Shown here: positions 1-5,538 of the stretch, one piece after another | How the letters are laid out: each line of letters opens with the position of its first letter | Numbering within the stretch: the stretch's first letter is position 1 | Source of the DNA: Bacteroidales bacterium | GTDB taxonomy: Bacteria > Bacteroidota > Bacteroidia > Bacteroidales > PUMT01 | Direction: 5' to 3' | Assembly: GCA_007132365.1 (NCBI GenBank) | Contig: SLOS01000301.1 | Span: forward strand, 1-5,538 | Length of the DNA stretch: 5,538 nucleotides | Notes under the pieces: generated by a model | What the model was told of the DNA's origin: nothing | The model's database searches: none | What the model saw: only the letters and a program-made list of their open reading frames with translations | Made by a program: the position numbers and the translations under genes

Positions 1-1505
1 GTGTTGCCGGACACCTCTGTTGTCAGCTCCGAGATATTCAGCGGATCGCTTATATCCCATACCCTGGTTCCCGTACCTGCATTTCCCAGCCTGAACTCTG
101 TTACCTGACCTTCGTTCACAGATTCTATATCTCTGAAATGAATCTGGCTGCCGGTCATGATAAGGGACCGTCTTACATTGAGAATCAGATAATCGAGCCA
201 GCCTTCAGCAGAGGCTGTGGTCTGGGCATATTGCACCGTGAGGTCTGTGCGGTCGCCGGCAACATTGAAACTTGTTATTCCCTCCCGGACCGCCGCGTAG
301 TCAGAAACATAACTGCCCGGGTTTACAGACGGTAAATTCAGTTGATCTATTGAAAGGGAGTTGTGTATTAATGTAAAGGAGGTGGCTACCGGCGATCTTG
401 ATGCAGTACGCCATTTAAGCCTGGCCTGCCTGCCGGTAACAATATTGGGAAAGGTGAATGAAAAATCGTAGGATGTCTTTACTTTAAAATGTTCACCGAA
501 CCAATCCCTGCCTGATTTAATAAGGTTGACCAGTTCCTCCTCATGTAGGTCAAAATCATCAAACTCATCAACATAAACCTCCGGTGGGCCTGAAGGATTA
601 TCCTTTTGTTCAATCCTGTTTTTCCCGGAAACTGATGAAGTAATGAAATAATAACTTCCTTCGGAATAAAGATGTCGCTCGTGCTCAAACATTCCGCTTG
701 CCGTGTTGTAGTCCCAGCTTACCCGCCCCTGGCCGTAGAAAAGGATGTAATCCCCCTGGCCGAATGTGCCGTCAGAACCTTTGCTTATATATATCCTGTT
801 TTCAATAAGATCGTCAGGTCTGGGCTGATTGTTCATTTTCGGGAGCATACGGTTGCCGTTGCCGTATATTCTGACATTGGCTGGTGATTCTAATCCCATT
901 TGCACAAGATCATTGTATGTCAGCCTGTAAATACCGTCCTCAGTTGTCTTTATCATCACCCATTTGCCGCTGCTCAATACGGAATTGGAGGTATAACTCC
1001 GTTTTAACCGGGGCTTCAATGATTTAATCTCCGTTTCCGGCTCCCTGAACCTGTAAGAGAAAGAGATAAGCTTTTCAGGGGTGCCGGTGACCGGGTTCAG
1101 GCGAACAGGTACAAAGGATACCTGCAGTGCAGGCTGGCCGCGTGTAATAACCCATTCCTGTTCCAGTATGATTTCATTATTCAGCAATTCCGGACTGGTA
1201 AAAACAGCAGCTTCATGATCATCCAGAACTGCAAACCGAACTTCCGTAAGTTCAATAAAGCTGTGCGGGTAATAATCTGATGAAAAAATCAGTTTATTGT
1301 AAACCGGCAGTTCAGGATCTTTACCTGGGTATCCGGTCCGGTCGAAGAAATGGACAGGTTCCTGCAGATCAAATCCGGCGGTCTTTTTATCATGATCAGC
1401 AGTATCGCCTGGCTGGTACCAAAGTATTTTATTTCCGGGGTAGATTGTTTGTGCACAAACCGGCATATAAGCAAGGAAGACAAGACATACGAGAATTCTG
1501 TTCAT
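1..1505 (-). CDS. porU: Type IX secretion system sortase/signal peptidase PorU, N-terminal part (cut by window edge)
   Basis: PorU is the C25-family cysteine protease that cleaves the C-terminal sorting domain of type IX secretion cargo at the outer-membrane surface and attaches the cargo to the cell surface. Reading the minus strand from ATG at 1505-1503 gives 501 uninterrupted codons to the left edge. Residues 1-18 form a Sec signal peptide (basic MNR, hydrophobic ILVCLVFLAYM, likely cleavage after CA at 17-18). Family landmarks seen are GKWVMIKTTEDGIYRLTYND (180-199), VRIYGNGNRMLP (211-222), DDLIENRIYI (231-240), GDYILFYGQG (251-260), SGRDWFGEHF (331-340), WLDYLILNVRRSL (436-448) and RVWDISDPLNI (481-491). 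The family is usually well over 1,000 residues, so the catalytic His/Cys peptidase domain and the C-terminal part lie outside the window. The start is fixed by the signal peptide; the next upstream ATGs are in other frames. The gene is transcribed divergently from gldJ across 246 bases. Assignment rests on recognised motifs, not a search. Confidence 0.93.
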   Translation of the reverse strand, partial: MNRILVCLVFLAYMPVCAQTIYPGNKILWYQPGDTADHDKKTAGFDLQEPVHFFDRTGYPGKDPELPVYNKLIFSSDYYPHSFIELTEVRFAVLDDHEAAVFTSPELLNNEIILEQEWVITRGQPALQVSFVPVRLNPVTGTPEKLISFSYRFREPETEIKSLKPRLKRSYTSNSVLSSGKWVMIKTTEDGIYRLTYNDLVQMGLESPANVRIYGNGNRMLPKMNNQPRPDDLIENRIYISKGSDGTFGQGDYILFYGQGRVSWDYNTASGMFEHERHLYSEGSYYFITSSVSGKNRIEQKDNPSGPPEVYVDEFDDFDLHEEELVNLIKSGRDWFGEHFKVKTSYDFSFTFPNIVTGRQARLKWRTASRSPVATSFTLIHNSLSIDQLNLPSVNPGSYVSDYAAVREGITSFNVAGDRTDLTVQYAQTTASAEGWLDYLILNVRRSLIMTGSQIHFRDIESVNEGQVTEFRLGNAGTGTRVWDISDPLNISELTTEVSGN

Positions 1506-1751
1506 ACCGGCATGGCATTATAAAATAGCATTACCGGCAAACGGGAAAAGCACAAAATCCGTATATTTTGCCGGGATAGGCGATAAATTTGTGAAAATTT
1601 TTAATCAAACGGAAACATATTTGCTATTATTGTCGTAAAACATTGAGCATTGATAAACATAACAGGTGTAAATCCAATTTTTAGGACTTTTTTTCGTTAC
1701 ATTTATTATGTTCGTGTATGCATCGTAAGTTTGAATTTAAAATAATAACAC
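1506..1751. promoter_or_regulatory. Divergent porU/gldJ intergenic control region
   Basis: This AT-rich gap of 246 bases separates two divergent genes and must hold promoters for both. I see no credible ORF in it. Apart from the gldJ promoter candidate at 1702-1733, it contains a short dyad, AAATTT-gtga-AAATTT at 1585-1600, and a direct repeat CATTGA at 1641-1646 and 1648-1653 (7-base period, the spacing of neither being typical of a known operator). No exact TAnnTTTG box was found on the minus strand for porU. A 7-of-8 plus-strand match (CATATTTG) occurs at 1616-1623, with TTTG at 1588-1591 as a poorly spaced partner. Function is inferred from position only. Confidence 0.6.
1702..1733 (+). 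promoter_or_regulatory. Candidate Bacteroidota-type promoter of gldJ
   Basis: TAAGTTTG at 1726-1733 is an exact match to the -7 consensus TAnnTTTG used by the primary sigma factor of Bacteroidota. About 20 bases upstream, TTTA at 1702-1705 is a weak stand-in for the -33 TTTG/TTG element. Transcription would start near 1738-1740, leaving a leader of only about 12 bases before the gldJ ATG at 1752. The leader is A-rich (aataataacac) and has no Shine-Dalgarno motif, which is normal in this phylum. The -7 box is seen directly; its activity and the start site are inferred. Confidence 0.5.
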
Positions 1752-3227
1752 ATGAAATTAAAGAGCATTTTTTCGCTTGTCGTATTGTCAGCTATAATTA
1801 CTTCCTGCGGATTACTCGGAGGAGGAAGCACTGATGTATCTTCCACTACCGGATGGCGTTATAACGACCCGGAAATGGGAGGCTTCGAGGTTAAGGCACT
1901 GTACGAGCAGGAAACCGGCCCCGGGCTTGTATTCATTGACGGAGGCACTTTTACCATGGGCCGGACCCAGGAAGATGTAATGTATGACTGGAACAACATG
2001 CCAAGGAGGGTCAGCGTAAGTTCATTTTACATGGATGAGACCGAAGTAAGCAATGTTGATTACAGGGAGTATCTTCACTGGATCAGAAGGGTATATATTG
2101 ATTATCCGGAGGTATACAGGAATGCTCTTCCCGACACCACGGTATGGAGAAGTCCCCTCGGATACAATGAGCCCTATGTGGAGACCTATTTCAGGCATCC
2201 CGCCTTCAATGATTATCCTGTTGTAGGTGTCAACTGGTTGCAGGCAAATGACTACTGCATCTGGAGAACTGACCGGGTGAACGAGATGATCCTGATACGT
2301 GAGGGAATTCTTGACTGGGATCCAAACCAGATCAATGAGAACAACTTTAATACTGATGCATATCTTGCCGGACAATATGAGGGACTCGTGCTTCAGAACC
2401 TTCCCAGCCTTGCTCCGGAAGGCGGAGAGCGCCGGGTACAGTTCGAAGATGGGATGCTTCTTCCCAAATACCGTCTCCCGACAGAGGCTGAATGGGAATT
2501 TGCTGCTCTCGGACTGATTGGTAATACTTATGAAGAGCGGATATACGGCAGGAGAATATATCCATGGGACGGCCATCATACAAGAAATGATTCCAGGAGG
2601 CACCTCGGCCAGATGAGGGCCAACTTTGTCCGCGGCCGCGGCGACTACATGGGTGTGGCTGGATTTCAGCATGAAGATTCAGAGATAACAGCCCCGGTCA
2701 GGTCTTACTGGCCCAATGATTACGGCCTTTATAATATGGCCGGTAATGTTAACGAATGGGTGCAGGATGTATACAGGCCTCTTTCACATGAAGATGTTGA
2801 TGAATTCCGTCCCTTCCGCGGTAATGTATTTACAAAGCTGGTCACTGATGAAGAAGGCAATATTGCCCAGAAGGATGAACTTGGCCGTTTGAGAAGGGAG
2901 CTTATTGATGAACAGGATGCTTTCAGGACTCCCAATATCAGCCAGGCCGATTACAGGAATTATCGGGACGGTGATGCAATGTCAAGTTTGGATTTCTCTG
3001 CTGAGGATTCTCATGGAGATCACAGAATGTATTCACAGCGGGACGGTGATTTCTCTTCGCTTATAAATGATGAGGTACGGGTCTACAAGGGCGGTTCATG
3101 GAAGGACAGGCCTTACTGGCTGTCACCCGGGACAAGAAGATACCTGCATCAGGAAGAATCCAGGGATGACCTTGGTTTCCGATGTGCAATGAACCGTGTT
3201 GGCGGATCACAAGGCAGAAGAAGGTAA
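1752..3227 (+). CDS. gldJ: Gliding motility / type IX secretion lipoprotein GldJ
   Basis: GldJ is a lipoprotein required for Bacteroidota gliding; in Flavobacterium it also stabilises GldK, a component of the T9SS periplasmic ring. The 491-residue product opens with a lipoprotein signal peptide (MKLK, hydrophobic stretch, lipobox I16-T17-S18-C19), giving a lipid-anchored Cys19. The rest is a formylglycine-generating-enzyme (FGE-sulfatase) fold: GGTFTMG (64-70), DETEVSN (95-101), VVGVNWLQANDYCIW (about 157-171), LPTEAEWEFAALG (242-254), YGLYNMAGNVNEWVQD (324-339), YKGGSW (445-450) and DDLGFRCAM (472-480). Two insertions of roughly 65 and 100 residues interrupt the fold, between 171 and 241 and between 340 and 444. 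The two active-site cysteines of true FGE, expected just after GGSW, are missing (KDRPYWLSPG instead), so the protein is probably structural. The tail ends in GGSQGRRR. GldK shares this fold, but proximity to porU and murF and the overall motif set favour GldJ. A terminator-like hairpin follows 24 bases after the stop. Confidence 0.93.
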   Translation: MKLKSIFSLVVLSAIITSCGLLGGGSTDVSSTTGWRYNDPEMGGFEVKALYEQETGPGLVFIDGGTFTMGRTQEDVMYDWNNMPRRVSVSSFYMDETEVSNVDYREYLHWIRRVYIDYPEVYRNALPDTTVWRSPLGYNEPYVETYFRHPAFNDYPVVGVNWLQANDYCIWRTDRVNEMILIREGILDWDPNQINENNFNTDAYLAGQYEGLVLQNLPSLAPEGGERRVQFEDGMLLPKYRLPTEAEWEFAALGLIGNTYEERIYGRRIYPWDGHHTRNDSRRHLGQMRANFVRGRGDYMGVAGFQHEDSEITAPVRSYWPNDYGLYNMAGNVNEWVQDVYRPLSHEDVDEFRPFRGNVFTKLVTDEEGNIAQKDELGRLRRELIDEQDAFRTPNISQADYRNYRDGDAMSSLDFSAEDSHGDHRMYSQRDGDFSSLINDEVRVYKGGSWKDRPYWLSPGTRRYLHQEESRDDLGFRCAMNRVGGSQGRRR

Positions 3228-3251
3228 ATTGGATTTTAGGCTTAACATAAT

Positions 3252-3290
3252 AAAACCTCATTTTTTTTAAATGGGGTTTTTTATTTTCTT
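3252..3290 (+). terminator. Intrinsic terminator-like hairpin between gldJ and murF
   Basis: The arm at 3252-3263 (AAAACCTCATTT) pairs with 3269-3280 (AAATGGGGTTTT) over 12 base pairs including one T-G wobble, closing a five-T loop at 3264-3268. A T-rich tract (ttattttcttt) follows directly to about 3291. This is the shape of a rho-independent terminator for gldJ. It could also work in part on the minus strand because the arms have A/T-rich ends. It ends only a few bases before the murF ATG at 3296, so it may act as a leaky attenuator or shape murF translation. The pairing is seen directly; termination is inferred. Confidence 0.8.
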
Positions 3291-3295
3291 TCAGG

Positions 3296-4597
3296 ATGTC
3301 CGTCAGGAAATTATATGATCTTTTTCTTGAATCTACCGGGGTAACGACTGACAGCCGCATTGTTGCTGACGGGAATATTTTTTTCGCCCTTGGCGGGGAA
3401 AATTACGACGGGCATGCATTTGCTCAGCAGGCCCTCAGGGATGGATGCAGTCTGGCAGTTATTGATAACAGTGATTTTGCCGTTCCCGGGAAAACGATCC
3501 TTGTGGATAATGTTCTTGCCTCTCTGCAGGAGTTGGCCCGCTACCACAGGCAACGGTTCGAAATACCTGTTGTGGCTGTGACCGGTTCAAACGGCAAGAC
3601 AACCACCAAGGAGCTTATGCGAGAGGTTTTATCGGCAAAGTACAATACCCTTGCCACCTGTGGTAATCTGAACAATCATATCGGTGTGCCCCTGACATTG
3701 CTTGAGCTGAAACGATACCACCAGATCGCAATTATTGAAATGGGTGCCAATCATACCGGTGAGATAGATCTTCTGTGCCGTATTTCCTGTCCGACTCACG
3801 GACTTATAACCAATGCGGGAATGGCCCATCTTGAGGGGTTCGGATCACCGGAAGGTGTTTTGAAGGCTAAAGGTGAACTGTTTGAATATCTTAAAAAGAC
3901 AGACGGAAAAATTTTCCTCAATTATGACCGCTCCAACCTAAGGGATCTGGTCGGTGATCTTGAAGCAGAATATGTGTCATTTGGCTCCGGGAAGGGGCAT
4001 TTTGTCAGCGGCACCCTGCAGGCTTCGGCTGACCGGCTTAGGATGGCGGTACGGGTACAAAACCCTGAACAATTGTTTTACCTGGAAACACAGCTTGCCG
4101 GGGACTATAATTTCGAGAATGTCCTTGCAGCAGTCTGCACAGGAATCTGGTTTGGTGTATCACCGGCGGAGATTAAAACGGCCGTCGAAGGATATGTCCC
4201 CGGAAATAACCGTTCCCAGATCCTTGAAACCTCATCTAACACGCTGCTTCTGGATGCCTACAACGCAAATCCGGACAGCATGAAGGCAGCCATTATCAAT
4301 TTCTCTGACATGCCGGGAAAAAACAAATCAGTCATTCTTGGTGATATGCTTGAGCTTGGTGAATATGCTGCCGGGGAACACAATAAGATCATTGAGCTTT
4401 TGCATGTTAAGGGTTTCAGGCAGGTTTTGCTTGTAGGGGAAATGTTCTGCAAATCCACCGCTCCTGCCGGTTATCTTTGCTTCAGTAATGTGGACAGATT
4501 AATTAACTGGCTGAAGCAAAATCCCCTGTCAGGCCGGTTTATTCTGTTGAAAGGCTCGAGGGGGATACAACTTGAAAAGTGTATCAATAACCTTTAA
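3296..4597 (+). CDS. murF: UDP-N-acetylmuramoyl-tripeptide--D-alanyl-D-alanine ligase
   Basis: MurF is the cytoplasmic ATP-dependent ligase that adds D-Ala-D-Ala to UDP-MurNAc-tripeptide, the last soluble step of peptidoglycan precursor synthesis. The 433-residue length is normal for the family. The N-terminal substrate-binding domain shows the typical TTDSR (17-21) and GNIFFALGG segments. The central Mur ligase domain has the ATP loop TGSNGKTTTKE (96-106, Lys101), GNLNNHIGVPLTLLEL (from 123), EMGANHTGEI (148-157), ITNAGMAHLEGFGS (about 171-184) and LKAKGELF, whose Lys192 matches the carbamylated lysine position of Mur ligases. The MurF-specific signature DAYNANPDSM is at 320-329, followed by LGDMLELGEY and a C-terminal LLKGSRGIQLE motif. 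ATG 3296 is chosen because the family N terminus (LYDLFLES) follows at once; an AGG touches the ATG but is too close to be a ribosome site. No intact promoter fits between the upstream hairpin and the start, so expression probably depends on read-through from gldJ or a promoter inside gldJ. Confidence 0.96.
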   Translation: MSVRKLYDLFLESTGVTTDSRIVADGNIFFALGGENYDGHAFAQQALRDGCSLAVIDNSDFAVPGKTILVDNVLASLQELARYHRQRFEIPVVAVTGSNGKTTTKELMREVLSAKYNTLATCGNLNNHIGVPLTLLELKRYHQIAIIEMGANHTGEIDLLCRISCPTHGLITNAGMAHLEGFGSPEGVLKAKGELFEYLKKTDGKIFLNYDRSNLRDLVGDLEAEYVSFGSGKGHFVSGTLQASADRLRMAVRVQNPEQLFYLETQLAGDYNFENVLAAVCTGIWFGVSPAEIKTAVEGYVPGNNRSQILETSSNTLLLDAYNANPDSMKAAIINFSDMPGKNKSVILGDMLELGEYAAGEHNKIIELLHVKGFRQVLLVGEMFCKSTAPAGYLCFSNVDRLINWLKQNPLSGRFILLKGSRGIQLEKCINNL

Positions 4598-4750
4598 TTC
4601 CCGTCACTCCGGACAACGGTTTTCCTAAGGACTTTCTTTCAGCAGAAATATTAACCCCGATTTGCTATCCGGGAAGTAAATTATTATCGCACCTCATAAA
4701 GTTCCTGTGCAGGAATGAAATTGTTGCCGGTAGAAATTTCCGGTTCAGAT
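4598..4750. other. Convergent spacer between murF and the acyl-CoA synthetase gene
   Basis: This gap of 153 bases lies between two convergent stop codons. It holds no credible ORF. Small inverted repeats are visible: TTCCTG-tg-CAGGAA at 4702-4715 and CCGG at 4727-4730 with CCGG at 4740-4743. Neither is followed by a convincing run of T on the plus strand, so I see no clear terminator for murF. The short CCG-gacaa-CGG-tttt near 4612-4626 is too weak to call. Confidence 0.5.
4694..4719 (-). terminator. Weak candidate terminator for the acyl-CoA synthetase gene
   Basis: On the minus strand, about 35 bases beyond the stop codon, TTCCTG-ca-CAGGAA (4715-4702) can fold into a five- or six-pair stem. 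It is followed only by ACTTTATGAG, which is a poor U tract. The stem is real in the sequence, but its role as a terminator is a guess. Confidence 0.22.
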
Positions 4751-5538
4751 CTATACTGGCTCCTCTCTTTTCTGGTAGAGGAACCGCTTGATTTTCTGCG
4801 TAGGGGTTTTCTCAAAAGGTGACCGCTGCTCAATGACCTTGTTAAGCCTTGAGAACTTATTTACCTCGGTATTGACTTTCTGCTTTATCTCTTTGAGCTT
4901 TTCACCAACAAATTCATTCATGTGGACCTGCATGTTCCTGGCTGTTTCCTTCATCTCGTTATAGTACTTCTCAAGTTCATCATAATTGAGATGCACCAGG
5001 GCAATCAGCTTCCCCCTCATTTCATATACAACTGATTCGAGTACCATGGACTGGTTGTTGATGACAGCTTCAATCTCTTCAGGATAGATATTTTCACCGC
5101 TGGGCCCCAGCACCATATTTTTGAGCCTCCCCTTTATATAGAGGTAATTTTCCTTGTCGAATATACCAAGGTCACCAGTCCTGAACCATCCGTCCTCAGT
5201 GAATACCTGGCGGGTCTGTTCCTCATCCTTATAGTACCCTTTCATTATGTTGGGCCCTTTGGCAAGGATCTCGCCCTCTCCTGTGACCGAATTCGGGTTA
5301 TCAATTTTCAACTGTTGTCCCGGCAGGCTGAATCCTGTGGACTGGTAACGGGTAAGCGCCGGAGAGGACCCGGCAAGAAGCGGCGCTGTTTCAGTAAGCC
5401 CGTAACCGATGGCATATGGGAATCCTGCATCACGCAGGAACAGTTCTGTGTCTGCAGCAAGTTTTGCCCCTCCTATTCCAAAGAAATGCAGGTGTCCGCC
5501 AAAGGTTTTGTAAAGCTTTCTGCCGGCCATCTTATGTA
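4751..5538 (-). CDS. AMP-forming long-chain acyl-CoA synthetase-like protein, C-terminal part (cut by window edge)
   Basis: The reading frame enters from the right edge and ends at a TAG at 4753-4751, giving about 262 residues of a protein that is normally some 550-640 long. The ATG at 5530 is internal: the frame stays open to the edge and the family sequence begins mid-domain there. Counting from that Met, landmarks of the adenylate-forming (ANL) superfamily appear in order: GYGLTETAPLLAG (42-54, the adenylate-contacting A5 motif), GEGEILAKGPNIMKGYY (84-100), WFRTGDLG (115-122, with the ATP-ribose-binding Asp120), GRLKNMV (134-140), GENIYPEEIE (145-154) and the C-terminal PTQKIKRF (243-250), whose Lys246 is the likely catalytic lysine. 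An E/K-rich helical stretch (about 172-235) precedes that motif. The protein should activate a fatty acid to acyl-AMP and then acyl-CoA in the cytoplasm or at the inner membrane. Substrate chain length cannot be read from this part, so I give no symbol. It converges on murF and is probably a separate transcription unit. Confidence 0.9.
   Translation of the reverse strand, partial: HKMAGRKLYKTFGGHLHFFGIGGAKLAADTELFLRDAGFPYAIGYGLTETAPLLAGSSPALTRYQSTGFSLPGQQLKIDNPNSVTGEGEILAKGPNIMKGYYKDEEQTRQVFTEDGWFRTGDLGIFDKENYLYIKGRLKNMVLGPSGENIYPEEIEAVINNQSMVLESVVYEMRGKLIALVHLNYDELEKYYNEMKETARNMQVHMNEFVGEKLKEIKQKVNTEVNKFSRLNKVIEQRSPFEKTPTQKIKRFLYQKREEPV

Noticed and set aside
138..1528. Several plus- and minus-strand frames of 60-80 codons opposite or within porU
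   Set aside because: The continuous minus-strand porU frame with multiple family motifs explains the whole stretch; the short frames have no recognisable content.
2630..2641. Perfect 12-base GC palindrome CCGCGGCCGCGG inside gldJ
   Set aside because: It encodes the VRGRGDYMG stretch, where Arg/Gly codons naturally give such a pattern. No second copy or dyad-linked feature was seen.
2022..2672. Open frame of 216 codons antisense to gldJ
   Set aside because: It lies wholly inside the well-supported gldJ frame, its translation resembles no family I know, and it has no promoter or start context. It is a shadow of a codon-biased gene.
2856..2867. Perfect palindrome GGCAATATTGCC inside gldJ
   Set aside because: It is internal to coding sequence, isolated and not repeated; a chance palindrome is the simplest reading.
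1752..3227. A genuine formylglycine-generating sulfatase activator
   Set aside because: The catalytic cysteine pair after GGSW is missing, the fold carries large GldJ-type insertions, there is a lipoprotein signal, and no sulfatase gene is nearby.
4727..4743. CCGG-CCGG inverted repeat as a terminator
   Set aside because: It has only a 4-bp stem with a 9-base loop and no T tract on either strand.
4751..5530. A complete 259-residue gene starting at ATG 5530
   Set aside because: The frame stays open to the window edge, and the sequence begins in the middle of the adenylation domain, so the ATG is an internal methionine.

Overview
The window comes from a member of the Bacteroidota. Three lines of evidence support this. 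The gene content includes PorU and GldJ, which are confined to this phylum and its type IX secretion/gliding machinery. The start codons I checked have no obvious Shine-Dalgarno sequence at normal spacing. An exact match to the Bacteroidota -7 promoter box (TAnnTTTG) lies just upstream of gldJ. Base composition is moderate, at roughly mid-40s percent GC by eye. I cannot assign a genus; the proteins read more like an environmental Bacteroidales/Marinilabiliales-type lineage than a Flavobacterium, but that is an impression only.

Layout. Positions 1-1505 (minus strand) hold the N-terminal 501 codons of porU, the T9SS signal peptidase/sortase, which runs off the left edge before its catalytic C25 peptidase domain. 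Positions 1506-1751 are an AT-rich divergent promoter region. Positions 1752-3227 (plus) are gldJ, a lipoprotein with a sulfatase-modifying-factor (FGE) fold but no FGE catalytic cysteines. A strong intrinsic-terminator-like hairpin at 3252-3290 sits between gldJ and murF (3296-4597, plus), the last cytoplasmic enzyme of UDP-MurNAc-pentapeptide synthesis. After a 153-base convergent spacer, positions 4751-5538 (minus) hold the C-terminal half of an AMP-forming acyl-CoA synthetase, cut by the right edge.

How the genes fit together. PorU acts at the outer membrane, where it removes the C-terminal sorting signal of T9SS cargo and attaches the cargo to the cell surface. GldJ is an outer-membrane lipoprotein on the periplasmic side, needed for gliding and for stability of the GldK-containing T9SS ring. 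MurF has no direct role in secretion, but as I recall it also adjoins gldJ in Flavobacterium johnsoniae, so this looks like a vertically inherited cell-envelope neighbourhood. The acyl-CoA synthetase is convergent and probably an independent unit for fatty-acid activation.

I see no mobile element, CRISPR array, tRNA, rRNA or recognisable defence system. The most notable points are the hairpin placed almost against the murF start codon and the catalytically dead FGE fold of GldJ with two large insertions. The window is otherwise ordinary core genome, and I found no credible undescribed system.
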